This document shows, piece by piece, positions 1 to 5,866 of a stretch of 6,846 nt of DNA (its first letter is position 1; every line of letters begins with the position of its first letter). Made by a program: the position numbers and the translations under genes. The DNA is from Acidobacteriaceae bacterium (GTDB taxonomy: Bacteria; Acidobacteriota; Terriglobia; Terriglobales; Acidobacteriaceae), in assembly GCA_003167305.1 (NCBI GenBank), contig PMTP01000075.1, forward strand, positions 1 through 6,846, in the 5' to 3' direction. Below the pieces are notes generated by a model that saw nothing but the letters and a program-made list of their open reading frames with translations, searched no databases and was not told the DNA's origin.

Positions 1-213
1 GGAGAGCAGGACTGTGCGCTGGAGGAGGGCGATGCGGTGTACTTCGACTCCAGCACGCCGCACTCCTATCAGTGCGCCGGGATAAAGCCGGCCCAAGCGA
101 TCATCGTGACCATGCACCAGGCGCCGGCGGCGATGCCGCTGCGGGCGCCGAGCGCTGCACGGACGGCACCGGGCACATTGAATCCCGCGCCAGCGCTAGG
201 GATCAACAAATAA
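1..213 (+). CDS. C-terminal part of a cupin-domain protein, probably an XRE-family transcriptional regulator with cupin sensor (5' end outside window)
   Basis: Frame 1 is open from the window edge to a TAA at 211-213, giving 70 residues. The segment LEEGDAVYFDSSTPHSYQ (residues 7-24) is a typical end of a Cupin_2 barrel: the E-x-G-D turn, then a strand with the late P-H. It continues into a last strand, AQAIIVTMHQ (34-43). This wording is most often seen in regulators with an N-terminal XRE helix-turn-helix and a C-terminal cupin that binds a small ligand; that half lies outside the window, so the regulator call is inference. A different single-domain cupin is the alternative. After the barrel comes an Ala/Pro-rich tail of about 27 residues, longer than usual for such regulators. 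The gene converges with the TPR gene, 60 bp apart. Confidence 0.75.
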   Translation, partial: GEQDCALEEGDAVYFDSSTPHSYQCAGIKPAQAIIVTMHQAPAAMPLRAPSAARTAPGTLNPAPALGINK

Positions 214-268
214 CCGCCCGCCACAGTGACGGCCCACGGCGACGGGCGGCGCTGCCCGGACAGGCAGC
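214..268. terminator. Two GC-rich hairpins between convergent genes, possible weak terminator region
   Basis: The 60-bp gap between two convergent stop codons contains two inverted repeats. The first is CCGCCCG (214-220) pairing with CGGGCGG (243-249) around a 22-nt loop. The second is GCTGCC (251-256) pairing with GGCAGC (263-268) around a 6-nt loop. Neither is followed by a T run on either strand, so these are not classical intrinsic terminators. They may still pause or protect the 3' ends of the convergent transcripts, or simply reflect high GC. Confidence 0.3.
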
Positions 269-273
269 AAAGT

Positions 274-1023
274 CTACCGCTTGACGATTTTGGCCAGACG
301 CGGATCTTCCCACAGAGCGGTGAAGACCGGGTCGGAATACACTTTGGACAGTTCGGGGTAATGCAACTCCTTCGCCTTGCGCAAAGAGTCCAGGGCGCCT
401 TCGAGGTTGCCGCGTTTCATATACGATTTCGCAATCAGGAACGCGATGCGGGCGCGCTGCTCCGGCGTCGACACCTGGGCGATTACGCCCCCCTGATTAC
501 CGCTCAGGATGTCGGCATCGAGCTCCAGAGCGCGGCTGTATTCGGTCATGGCGCGATCGGTCTCGCCCAGGCCCATCCAGGCCTCGGCAAGGTTGAGATG
601 TGTGGAGGCAACCGTCTCATCCATCGCCAGCGCCTGCTTGAAATAGCCCATAGCCGGCTTGTACTTCTTGTCCAGAAGGGCCACGGCTCCCAGGTTGTTC
701 ACCGCGGCAATGAGCTTTGGGTCGTACTTCAGCGCCAGCGTAAAGTTTTTGCGCGCCTGCCCTCTCTGGCTCTGCTGGAGCTCGACGATGCCCAGTTTGT
801 TATAAAGATTGGCATCCTGACGGGAGATGCGAAGGGCCGCCTGATAGTACGCGGCAGCCAGTGAATAATTGTTGCGAACGCGCGCCAGGTCTCCTCTTTC
901 TTCCGCCTTCTTTACGCCCGCCTGCTGGTCATTCGCAGCCGGATTCGGGGTGGGGTCTGTTCTTCCGTAAGGAGCCGCGTAAATCAGCAGGCCCGCAATC
1001 AGCATCAGCACCAGTTTTCTCAT
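274..1023 (-). CDS. Exported tetratricopeptide (TPR) repeat protein
   Basis: This encodes 249 residues. The ATG at 1023 is chosen over an upstream in-frame ATG (1137) because AGGAGAGGT lies 6 nt before it and it opens directly into a signal peptide: MRK, a hydrophobic stretch at 4-17 and a polar turn near APYG (17-20), with no lipobox. From about residue 39 the protein is TPR repeats, roughly 39-71, 72-105, 106-139 and 140-173, with a less regular one at 192-225. Family-type positions are visible in NLGAVALLDKKYKPAMGYFKQAL and LNLAEAWMGLGETDRAM. It ends in SDPVFTALWEDPRLAKIVKR (230-249), a closing motif often seen after TPR arrays in Acidobacteria-like proteins. TPRs are protein-protein interaction scaffolds; the partner is unknown. 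It probably acts in the periplasm or at the envelope. It runs divergently from the malectin-domain gene and convergently with the cupin gene, so it is likely monocistronic. Confidence 0.85.
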   Translation of the reverse strand: MRKLVLMLIAGLLIYAAPYGRTDPTPNPAANDQQAGVKKAEERGDLARVRNNYSLAAAYYQAALRISRQDANLYNKLGIVELQQSQRGQARKNFTLALKYDPKLIAAVNNLGAVALLDKKYKPAMGYFKQALAMDETVASTHLNLAEAWMGLGETDRAMTEYSRALELDADILSGNQGGVIAQVSTPEQRARIAFLIAKSYMKRGNLEGALDSLRKAKELHYPELSKVYSDPVFTALWEDPRLAKIVKR

Positions 1024-1029
1024 GGGGTC

Positions 1030-1038
1030 ACCTCTCCT
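1030..1038 (-). promoter_or_regulatory. Ribosome binding site deciding the TPR protein start
   Basis: On the minus strand AGGAGAGGT ends 6 nt before the ATG at 1023. It is the reason for preferring this start over the longer reading frame, whose extra 38 residues look like untranslated leader. Confidence 0.7.
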
Positions 1039-1347
1039 GCGCATCGGCATTTCGCGAGAGGCGGTTCCTGCACTGGCCGCTCCGGCGATTTGCTCTGTGC
1101 ACGATTGAAGTAGAGACCGCTCCCGGGCAGACCGCAACGCTATACCTGCTACCTGGATGTTCCATGGGGGTTAAATCGCTGGCTGAAGCAAAAGAACTCA
1201 TTGTCCTGCTTCTACTTATGCCATCCGCAAATTCGGCACAGAGCCGCTTACCGGCAGACAGCAGCAGAGGTTACCTGCCGTTACACGCCCTTAATTCCCG
1301 CTTCGGCAACCGTTAAGCCCTTCCCAAATCGTCAGAGAGGGCTACAT

Positions 1348-1353
1348 TACAAT
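1348..1353 (+). promoter_or_regulatory. Possible -10 element (TACAAT) for the malectin-domain gene
   Basis: TACAAT matches the sigma70 -10 consensus at five of six positions and lies 10 nt before the ATG at 1364. No acceptable -35 hexamer sits 16-18 bp upstream. If it is real, transcription would begin near 1360, giving an essentially leaderless message, which fits the lack of a good ribosome binding site before either candidate ATG. This is weak, motif-only evidence. Confidence 0.25.
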
Positions 1354-1363
1354 CAGTCCGTGG

Positions 1364-2950
1364 ATGGAAACGATGGCGATTGCAGGACCAGAGCCAACCG
1401 ATCTCGGAGCGCAGCGCGCGGAATTGGACGCAGTGCTTCATTCGGAACACTTTACGCGCGCGCCCACGCTCGCCCTTCTGCTCAAGTACTTATGCGAGAA
1501 GCTCTTCGCCGGCGAAGCCTATCAGATCAAGGAATACTCCGTCGGCGTGGAAGTCTTTCATCGCAGCTCTTCCTTCGATCAGAACGCCGACTCGATTGTG
1601 CGGGTGGAGGCAAACCGCTTGCGCAAGCGCATGGCAGCATACTACGCCGGCGAAGGCGCATCGCATCGGCTTCATATTTCCATCCCTTTGGGACAATATG
1701 TCCCTGAATTCATCTCAGCGGCTCCGTGCCAGGCAGAGGCTGCTTGCGCCGATACCCCCGCGGCAACTCCTTCGGGGATCGAAGGCGCGTCCACCGGCAA
1801 GGCGCAAGAGCGGTTTCACCTCTCCGGCGTCCGAAGCTGGTGGCCGGTTGCGGCGATTTCGCTCGTTTCTGTCTTGCTCGGTTACACGTTGCTGATGTTA
1901 TGGCAAAGAACACAGAGTCCGCCGCCGTCAGGATCGAATCAGCCCACTGCCCAACCTGCGGAATTCGAGCTTGGCCCGCCCGTGGGCGAGGAGTTCCGCA
2001 TCCTGGCCGGCGCGGGCCGAAGCTTTGTCGATCATGCCGGCAAGTTGTGGAACGCCGATGCCTGGTTTGAGGGCGGCACAGCAGTCAAGAGCTCTGTGCA
2101 GAACATCTGGCGCACGCAGGATCCCGGCTTCTACCGCACCAGCCGGCAGGGAAACTTCCGCTACAGTATTCCTTTGAAAAAGGGCATCTACGAACTGCGC
2201 CTGCACTTTGCCGAGACGGTCTATGACCCAGAGTCCACCGGAACGGGCGGGGAAGGCAGCCGCCTGATGACGGTGCGCGCCAACAGCAAGACGCTGCTGA
2301 CCCGCTTCGACGTGGTGGCCGATGCCGGAGCCAGCCGCACCGCCGATGTGAAGGTCTTCACCGATATTCAACCGGCGGCGGATGGGCAGTTGCATCTGGA
2401 GTTCGCCGGCGAGGAAGGCAAGCAGGCCATTCTCTCGGCCATCGAGATTCTGCCCGGATTCCGAGGACATATCCGGCCCGAGCGCGTGCTCGCACGCCAG
2501 ACCCCGTATTACTCCAACGATAGCCACTGGTGGAGTCCGGATAACTATTTCCAGGGCGGGCAACTGGCGACGTATACCGCTCCGGTGAAAGGAACCGACG
2601 ATGCGGAACTCTACGAAACCGAGCGCTGGGGAAACTTCTCTTATGCCATTCCGGTCTCGCCGGGAAAGTACTCGGTCACGCTCTACTTCGCGGTGCGACA
2701 CGGCGACTGGGACCAGCCCTCATCCGCGTCGGACGATGCCCGGGCAGCCGTTGCCCATCTCTTCAATGTCTTCTGCAATGGCAATGCACTGCTCAAGAAC
2801 TTCAACCTCCCCCAGGAGGCGCGCCAGGCGGATGTGGTCATGCGCAAGTTCACCGGCCTTCAGCCGAATGCCCAGGGAAAACTGCTGCTGAGTTTCGTTC
2901 CGGTAGAGGGCTATGCGACCGTGACCGGAATCGAAGTTCTGCCGCAATAA
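1364..2950 (+). CDS. Single-pass membrane protein: cytoplasmic winged-helix-like domain plus two malectin-like carbohydrate-binding domains (putative one-component sensor)
   Basis: This encodes 528 residues. The N-terminal domain (about 17-117) has the pattern LLKYLCEKLFAG...IKEYSVGVEVF...FDQNADSIVRVEANRLRKRM. It is a domain found at the N-termini of many acidobacterial and proteobacterial membrane or cyclase-like proteins, and it resembles the OmpR/CadC winged helix, RLRKRM (85-90) standing where the recognition helix would be. A transmembrane helix spans about 159-180 (WWPVAAISLVSVLLGYTLLM), followed by a Pro/Gln-rich linker (181-203). Two malectin-like domains follow, about 211-364 and 370-527. 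Both carry Y-x-T-x-R-x-GNF-x-Y-x-IP and G-x-Y-x-(V/L)-x-L-x-F-A, 160 residues apart, and end in AIEILP or GIEVLP. Malectin domains bind carbohydrate in known proteins. The topology suggests an extracytoplasmic sugar sensor controlling transcription, but DNA binding is inferred. Start: ATG 1364, or ATG 1373 in frame; neither has a clear ribosome binding site. Confidence 0.85.
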   Translation: METMAIAGPEPTDLGAQRAELDAVLHSEHFTRAPTLALLLKYLCEKLFAGEAYQIKEYSVGVEVFHRSSSFDQNADSIVRVEANRLRKRMAAYYAGEGASHRLHISIPLGQYVPEFISAAPCQAEAACADTPAATPSGIEGASTGKAQERFHLSGVRSWWPVAAISLVSVLLGYTLLMLWQRTQSPPPSGSNQPTAQPAEFELGPPVGEEFRILAGAGRSFVDHAGKLWNADAWFEGGTAVKSSVQNIWRTQDPGFYRTSRQGNFRYSIPLKKGIYELRLHFAETVYDPESTGTGGEGSRLMTVRANSKTLLTRFDVVADAGASRTADVKVFTDIQPAADGQLHLEFAGEEGKQAILSAIEILPGFRGHIRPERVLARQTPYYSNDSHWWSPDNYFQGGQLATYTAPVKGTDDAELYETERWGNFSYAIPVSPGKYSVTLYFAVRHGDWDQPSSASDDARAAVAHLFNVFCNGNALLKNFNLPQEARQADVVMRKFTGLQPNAQGKLLLSFVPVEGYATVTGIEVLPQ

Positions 2951-2958
2951 ATCCCCGT

Positions 2959-2985
2959 TTTCCGGCGAGACGACTGAATTTCCGG
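2959..2985 (+). repeat. Direct repeat TTTCCGG, 20-bp period, upstream of the small exported gene
   Basis: TTTCCGG occurs at 2959-2965 and again at 2979-2985. The spacing puts both copies on the same face of the helix, about two turns apart, flanking the position expected for a -35 box of the promoter at 2994-2999. It could be an activator site; chance is not excluded. Confidence 0.35.
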
Positions 2986-3005
2986 GAACAATCTATACTT
3001 GTTCC
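2985..3005. promoter_or_regulatory. Palindromic operator-like site GGAACAA-N7-TTGTTCC overlapping a -10 box
   Basis: Perfect 7-bp inverted arms at 2985-2991 and 2999-3005 surround a 7-bp spacer. The -10 hexamer TATACT (2994-2999) lies inside the palindrome, so a dimeric protein bound here would block RNA polymerase. The site is in the 123-bp gap before the small exported protein gene. No intrinsic-terminator T run follows, so an operator fits better than a hairpin terminator. The cognate regulator is unknown. Confidence 0.6.
2994..2999 (+). promoter_or_regulatory. -10 element (TATACT) of the small exported protein gene
   Basis: TATACT matches the sigma70 -10 consensus at five of six positions, about 75 nt before the start codon. 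The -35 region near 2971-2976 (CGACTG) is poor, which suggests dependence on an activator; the TTTCCGG direct repeats flank that spot. The predicted leader (about 3006-3073) can form a GGCGCG/CGCGCC hairpin (3021-3026 with 3046-3051). Confidence 0.5.
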
Positions 3006-3073
3006 GCGTAGTTTCATATTGGCGCGGCCGAGCCTGAAGCACCTTCGCGCCGCTGACCGCAAAGGAGAATTCC

Positions 3074-3589
3074 ATGCGCATAATCGTCCGCGTTGCCGGT
3101 TTGGCAACCCTGCTTTGTCTCGCTGTTTCCAGTGCTTTTGCCGCCGCTCCCCCGGCCCCCAAGAGCAGCCACGGCACAATGGTGATCGTCTTCAAGGATG
3201 GCCACCGGCAGAGCTTCAATCTCTCCGAGATCGAGCGGGTGGAGTTCCCCACAGCCCCGGCCGCCGCCGTTGCCAGCACGCCCGGCAACCCTTCATGGCC
3301 GTCCCGCGCTCATTACCTGGGAAAGTGGGAGGTTGGCGATGGCAACGGACAGAACTTCTTCATCACGCTGGAGGAGAATGGCGATGCCTGGCGCTCGCTT
3401 GGTCACGTACACGGCAGGTGGGAGTATGTAGACGGCGAGGCGCGCGTGACCTGGGACGATGGCGTGCATGATGCGATCCGCAAGGTCGGCTCCAGCTACC
3501 AGAAGTTCGCCTACGGAGAAGGCAAATCCTTCACCGACGCGGCTGATAATATCACCAACGCGCGTAACACCTCTCCGCATCCGATCTAA
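3074..3589 (+). CDS. Small secreted protein of unknown function with an N-terminal FKDGH..F.L.EI.R.EF module
   Basis: This encodes 171 residues. AAGGAG (3062-3067) lies 6 nt before the ATG. A clear signal peptide covers 1-23, cut after AFA (21-23). The mature protein has two parts. The first, GTMVIVFKDGHRQSFNLSEIERVEF (residues 34-58), is a short strand-turn-strand module that recurs in small exported acidobacterial proteins. After an Ala/Pro linker (59-79) comes a beta-rich part (about 80-165): YLGKWEVGDGNGQNFFITLEENG, then GRWEYVDGEARVTWDDG and a tail with KFAYGEGKSF. The repeated G-(K/R)-W and W-x-DG turns suggest a small beta-barrel of lipocalin-like type that may bind a ligand, but I cannot assign a named family. 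There are no cysteines outside the signal peptide. The gene has its own promoter and terminator and sits between the malectin-domain sensor and the secreted peptidase. Confidence 0.8.
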   Translation: MRIIVRVAGLATLLCLAVSSAFAAAPPAPKSSHGTMVIVFKDGHRQSFNLSEIERVEFPTAPAAAVASTPGNPSWPSRAHYLGKWEVGDGNGQNFFITLEENGDAWRSLGHVHGRWEYVDGEARVTWDDGVHDAIRKVGSSYQKFAYGEGKSFTDAADNITNARNTSPHPI

Positions 3590-3641
3590 TCTCGGAAATC
3601 CAGGGTTTCATGCAGATCCTCCAACTGCCGCGAATCCCTCC

Positions 3642-3686
3642 CGGCCGGCATCCGTCGCAAGTGCGGACGCTGGCCGCGAGTTTTTT
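3642..3686 (+). terminator. Intrinsic terminator after the small exported protein gene
   Basis: A 13-bp stem pairs 3642-3654 with 3664-3676, containing one G-T wobble (3647/3671) and one A-C mismatch (3650/3668), around a 9-nt loop. A T6 run at 3681-3686 follows after a 4-nt gap. The hairpin begins 52 nt after the stop codon of the upstream gene. Confidence 0.65.
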
Positions 3687-3689
3687 GTG

Positions 3690-3708
3690 TTTACAACGCA
3701 AGTGTAAA
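3690..3708. promoter_or_regulatory. Palindromic operator-like site TTTACA-N7-TGTAAA over the S53 peptidase promoter
   Basis: Perfect 6-bp inverted arms lie at 3690-3695 and 3703-3708 with a 7-bp spacer. The left arm is itself the -35 hexamer, and the right arm falls in the spacer just before the -10 box. A dimeric regulator bound here would compete with RNA polymerase. The arm sequence differs from that of the palindrome at 2985-3005, so a different regulator is expected. Confidence 0.55.
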
Positions 3709-3718
3709 TATTTATAGT
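3690..3718 (+). promoter_or_regulatory. Sigma70-type promoter of the S53 peptidase gene
   Basis: TTTACA (3690-3695) and TATAGT (3713-3718) are separated by exactly 17 bp, and each matches the consensus at five of six positions. The region is AT-rich against a GC-rich background. Predicted initiation near 3725 gives a leader of about 100 nt. Within that leader GCGG..GGAATATGC can pair with GCATTCCCGC (about 3745-3772). Confidence 0.65.
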
Positions 3719-3811
3719 GACTGGCACAGCAACATCTCGCCCCCGCGGCGGAATATGCGTTTGCATTCCCGCAATATCCAGACCAATCGACCGGACCAGA
3801 AAAACAAATAT

Positions 3812-3818
3812 GAAAGGA
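3812..3818 (+). promoter_or_regulatory. Ribosome binding site deciding the S53 peptidase start
   Basis: GAAAGGA lies 5 nt before the ATG at 3824. This favours that ATG over the in-frame ATGs at 3818, which overlaps the site, and at 3755, which would add a polar stretch in front of the signal peptide. Confidence 0.6.
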
Positions 3819-3823
3819 TGCCT

Positions 3824-5785
3824 ATGAGATCCCCCTCTCTTGCAGCAGGCGTCGTGCTCTTCGCACTGACGGCTATCACTTCCCTCTCTCCCAGCCTTGC
3901 AGCAGCGGCAACAATGCCGCAAACGCTTGGCCCGGCGGATCAAAACGCCGTGGTGCATTTCAACGTCTATCTTCCCCTGACGCATCAGGAGGCGCTGGAA
4001 CAGTTGCTGAGCGCGCAAACCGATTCCACCTCCCCCGCCTACCATCAATGGCTGACGCCGGCACAGTTCAAGGCGCAGTTCGGACCTAGTCCCGCAGATG
4101 TGGCCAAGGTGAGAGCAGCGCTTCAGGCCGCCGGATTTACCGTAATCGCCGAGCATACGCAGAACCTCGAAGTAGAGGGCACAGTGCGGGCCGTGGAGGC
4201 AATGTTTACGGCGCATCTGCAACAGGTAAAGACCGCCAAGGGCAACATCAAGCTGGCGGCCGCCGAGCGCCGCCTGATTCTGCCCGATGCGCTGGCGTCG
4301 GCGGGAGCGGTGATTCCGGAGTTCACGCCGCATCTGGCCGCGCGCGTTCACTCCCGCGTGGTCAGCCACTCGCCGCTGCTGGACGATCCTCTCTTCCGGC
4401 TCAGCAGCAGTAGCCTGTACTATCCCAACGATCTGACCGAGGCCTATCAACTACCCTCCTTCCGCACCGAGGTAGCACCCTTCGGCTCGCGCCATCCGGC
4501 GCAGGTCGCGGGCGTAGGGGCACACATCGGCATCGTGATCTCGTCGGTGATCAGCCCCAGCGATCTGGACGATACCTTCAACTCGTCGTTAAATCTGGGC
4601 GGCGGAGATTTTCTGATTCAAGCCTATTCGACGTACTCCAATCTGCCGGTTCCCTCGGTGGCCATCCGCGTGGTGAATGGCGGCAGCGGCGCCTTCGATC
4701 CCACTACGGACGACGCGGCGGAGGCCTCACTGGATACCCAGATGTCGCTGGGAACCGCTCCCGGCGCCAAGGAGACGCTCTATAACATTCCCGACCTGAC
4801 CGACGACTCGATCGCCGCCGCTTATGCGGCTGTGGACGAAGACAATGCCGTGGATGTGGTCAGCTCCTCCTTCGGCGCCTGTGAACTGTACTACACGGCG
4901 GCCTATAACGGCGGCGTGGACTACACCAGCATTCTGCGCACCTTCCACGCTTTGTTCCAGCAGGGCAACGCCCAGGGCATCACGTTTGTGGCCAGCTCGG
5001 GCGACAATGGCGCCGTACCCTGCTACTCGGCCGCCTTCGCCAACAATCCAACGGACGGCACCTCCTTCGTCCCCGGCGTTGAGAACCCTGCGGACGACCC
5101 GAATGTAACCGCGGTGGGCGGCACCAACCTCTCCACGACGGCGACGCCGGGAGTGGATGACGCTGCTTACCAGGCAGAGAACGCCAACTTCGATCCGGAG
5201 CTGCCCGCGGAGTTCCAGTTGGACGCGAACACAATCGTCAGCGTGAACAACAATACATGGGGCTCGGGCGGCGGATTCAGCAAAGTCTTCGCCAAGCCGT
5301 TCTACCAGTATCTGGTGAATACCGGGAGTAATACGCATCGCGCGGTGCCGGACGTCTCCCTGATGATGGGAGGCTGCCCCGGGGACGCGGATCTGACAGC
5401 GCAGGATTGCACCACGCTGCCGCGCAGCGCCGCAATCGTCTGGATCGGCGGCGAACCCTATACTCTGATCGGCACCAGCTCCTCGGCGCCGGAGATTGCC
5501 GGAGTGCTGGCGCTGGCCGTCGAATTGCATGGCGGCCGCCTGGGCAACGTCAACCCTCTGATCTACACACTGTCGGCATTGCAGACGCTGGCGGGCGGCA
5601 TTAAGGCGCCCAAGGCTCTCCAGTTCTTCCATCGCGGCATCAGCGGCAACAACAACAGCTACACGGTGAAGCCGGGCCAGACCTACAGCGAGGTGCTGGG
5701 CAACAGCACGCTCGACGTGAAGAACTTTTTGGGCCTGCAATCGGCCACGCCGGCCGGCGCTCCGGATACACCAAGCAATCCGTAA
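3824..5785 (+). CDS. Secreted S53 family (sedolisin/kumamolisin-type) serine-carboxyl peptidase with pro-kumamolisin propeptide
   Basis: This encodes 653 residues. The signal peptide is about 1-28 (hydrophobic core 7-18, then SLAAAA). The propeptide (about 32-185) is of pro-kumamolisin type, with YHQWLTPAQFKAQFGPSPAD at 73-92. The catalytic domain begins near YYPNDLTEAYQLPS (199-212). The S53 catalytic set is present: Glu300 and Asp304 in AEASLDTQM, oxyanion Asp394 in SSGDNGA, and nucleophile Ser552 in GTSSSAP. WGSGGGFS (479-486) and RAVPDVS (506-512) are further family signatures. Members cut proteins at acidic pH after autocatalytic removal of the propeptide; this one should act outside the cytoplasm, for nutrient scavenging or turnover. 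Cys353, 400, 518 and 529 could form disulfides. The C-terminal calcium loop looks altered: HRGISGNN (603-610) lacks the usual Asp. The gene appears monocistronic between its own promoter and terminator. Confidence 0.93.
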   Translation: MRSPSLAAGVVLFALTAITSLSPSLAAAATMPQTLGPADQNAVVHFNVYLPLTHQEALEQLLSAQTDSTSPAYHQWLTPAQFKAQFGPSPADVAKVRAALQAAGFTVIAEHTQNLEVEGTVRAVEAMFTAHLQQVKTAKGNIKLAAAERRLILPDALASAGAVIPEFTPHLAARVHSRVVSHSPLLDDPLFRLSSSSLYYPNDLTEAYQLPSFRTEVAPFGSRHPAQVAGVGAHIGIVISSVISPSDLDDTFNSSLNLGGGDFLIQAYSTYSNLPVPSVAIRVVNGGSGAFDPTTDDAAEASLDTQMSLGTAPGAKETLYNIPDLTDDSIAAAYAAVDEDNAVDVVSSSFGACELYYTAAYNGGVDYTSILRTFHALFQQGNAQGITFVASSGDNGAVPCYSAAFANNPTDGTSFVPGVENPADDPNVTAVGGTNLSTTATPGVDDAAYQAENANFDPELPAEFQLDANTIVSVNNNTWGSGGGFSKVFAKPFYQYLVNTGSNTHRAVPDVSLMMGGCPGDADLTAQDCTTLPRSAAIVWIGGEPYTLIGTSSSAPEIAGVLALAVELHGGRLGNVNPLIYTLSALQTLAGGIKAPKALQFFHRGISGNNNSYTVKPGQTYSEVLGNSTLDVKNFLGLQSATPAGAPDTPSNP

Positions 5786-5820
5786 GGCAAGTGAACGAAT
5801 TGCTTCCTGAACGTGTGAAG

Positions 5821-5866
5821 GCCCCATTTCAAGCTGCATTTTTACAGCTTGCGATGGGGCTTTCTT
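5821..5866 (+). terminator. Intrinsic terminator of the S53 peptidase gene, possibly shared with the convergent gene
   Basis: GCCCCAT (5821-5827) pairs with ATGGGGC (5854-5860) and CAAGCTG (5830-5836) pairs with CAGCTTG (5845-5851), with a 2-by-2 internal mismatch and an 8-nt loop. TTTCTT follows on the plus strand. The hairpin lies 35 nt after the peptidase stop codon and 4 nt from the stop codon of the minus-strand nucleotidase. On the minus strand the tail (CTTCACACG) is not T-rich, so it should work best for the plus strand. Confidence 0.85.

Larger units (their letters stand above)
1024..1363. other. 340-bp intergenic region between divergent genes
   Basis: No convincing gene is seen here; reading frames crossing it on the plus strand are low-quality by composition. 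It must hold the promoters of the TPR gene (-) and the malectin-domain gene (+). The motif TACCTGC/G occurs as a tandem pair at 1143-1149 and 1150-1156 and once more at 1272-1278. No clean pair of -35/-10 boxes was found for the minus strand. Confidence 0.5.

Noticed and set aside
226..864. 212-residue open frame on the plus strand opposite the TPR gene
   Set aside because: The minus strand encodes a signal peptide and regular TPR repeats with a good ribosome binding site; the plus frame is its complement.
861..1316. 151-residue open frame on the plus strand across the start of the TPR gene
   Set aside because: No ribosome binding site, no recognisable motif, and it runs through the region that must hold the divergent promoters.
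1928..2701. 257-residue open frame on the minus strand inside the malectin-domain gene
   Set aside because: The plus frame has conserved malectin motifs throughout; the minus frame shows none.
2985..3005. Reading the GGAACAA/TTGTTCC repeat as a transcription terminator or an SOS (LexA) box
   Set aside because: No T run follows and a -10 box lies inside it, so terminator is unlikely. The GAAC and GTTC halves are 11 bp apart, which does not fit the LexA box spacings I know, so no regulator is named.
3810..3827. Five-codon upstream frame (MKGCL) whose TGA overlaps the peptidase ATG as ATGA
   Set aside because: It has no ribosome binding site of its own and its codons are simply the Shine-Dalgarno region of the peptidase gene; too short to support as a leader peptide.
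3608..4450. 280-residue open frame on the minus strand over the peptidase start
   Set aside because: It covers the terminator, the promoter and the signal-peptide/propeptide region of the S53 gene; no family motif and shadow-like composition.
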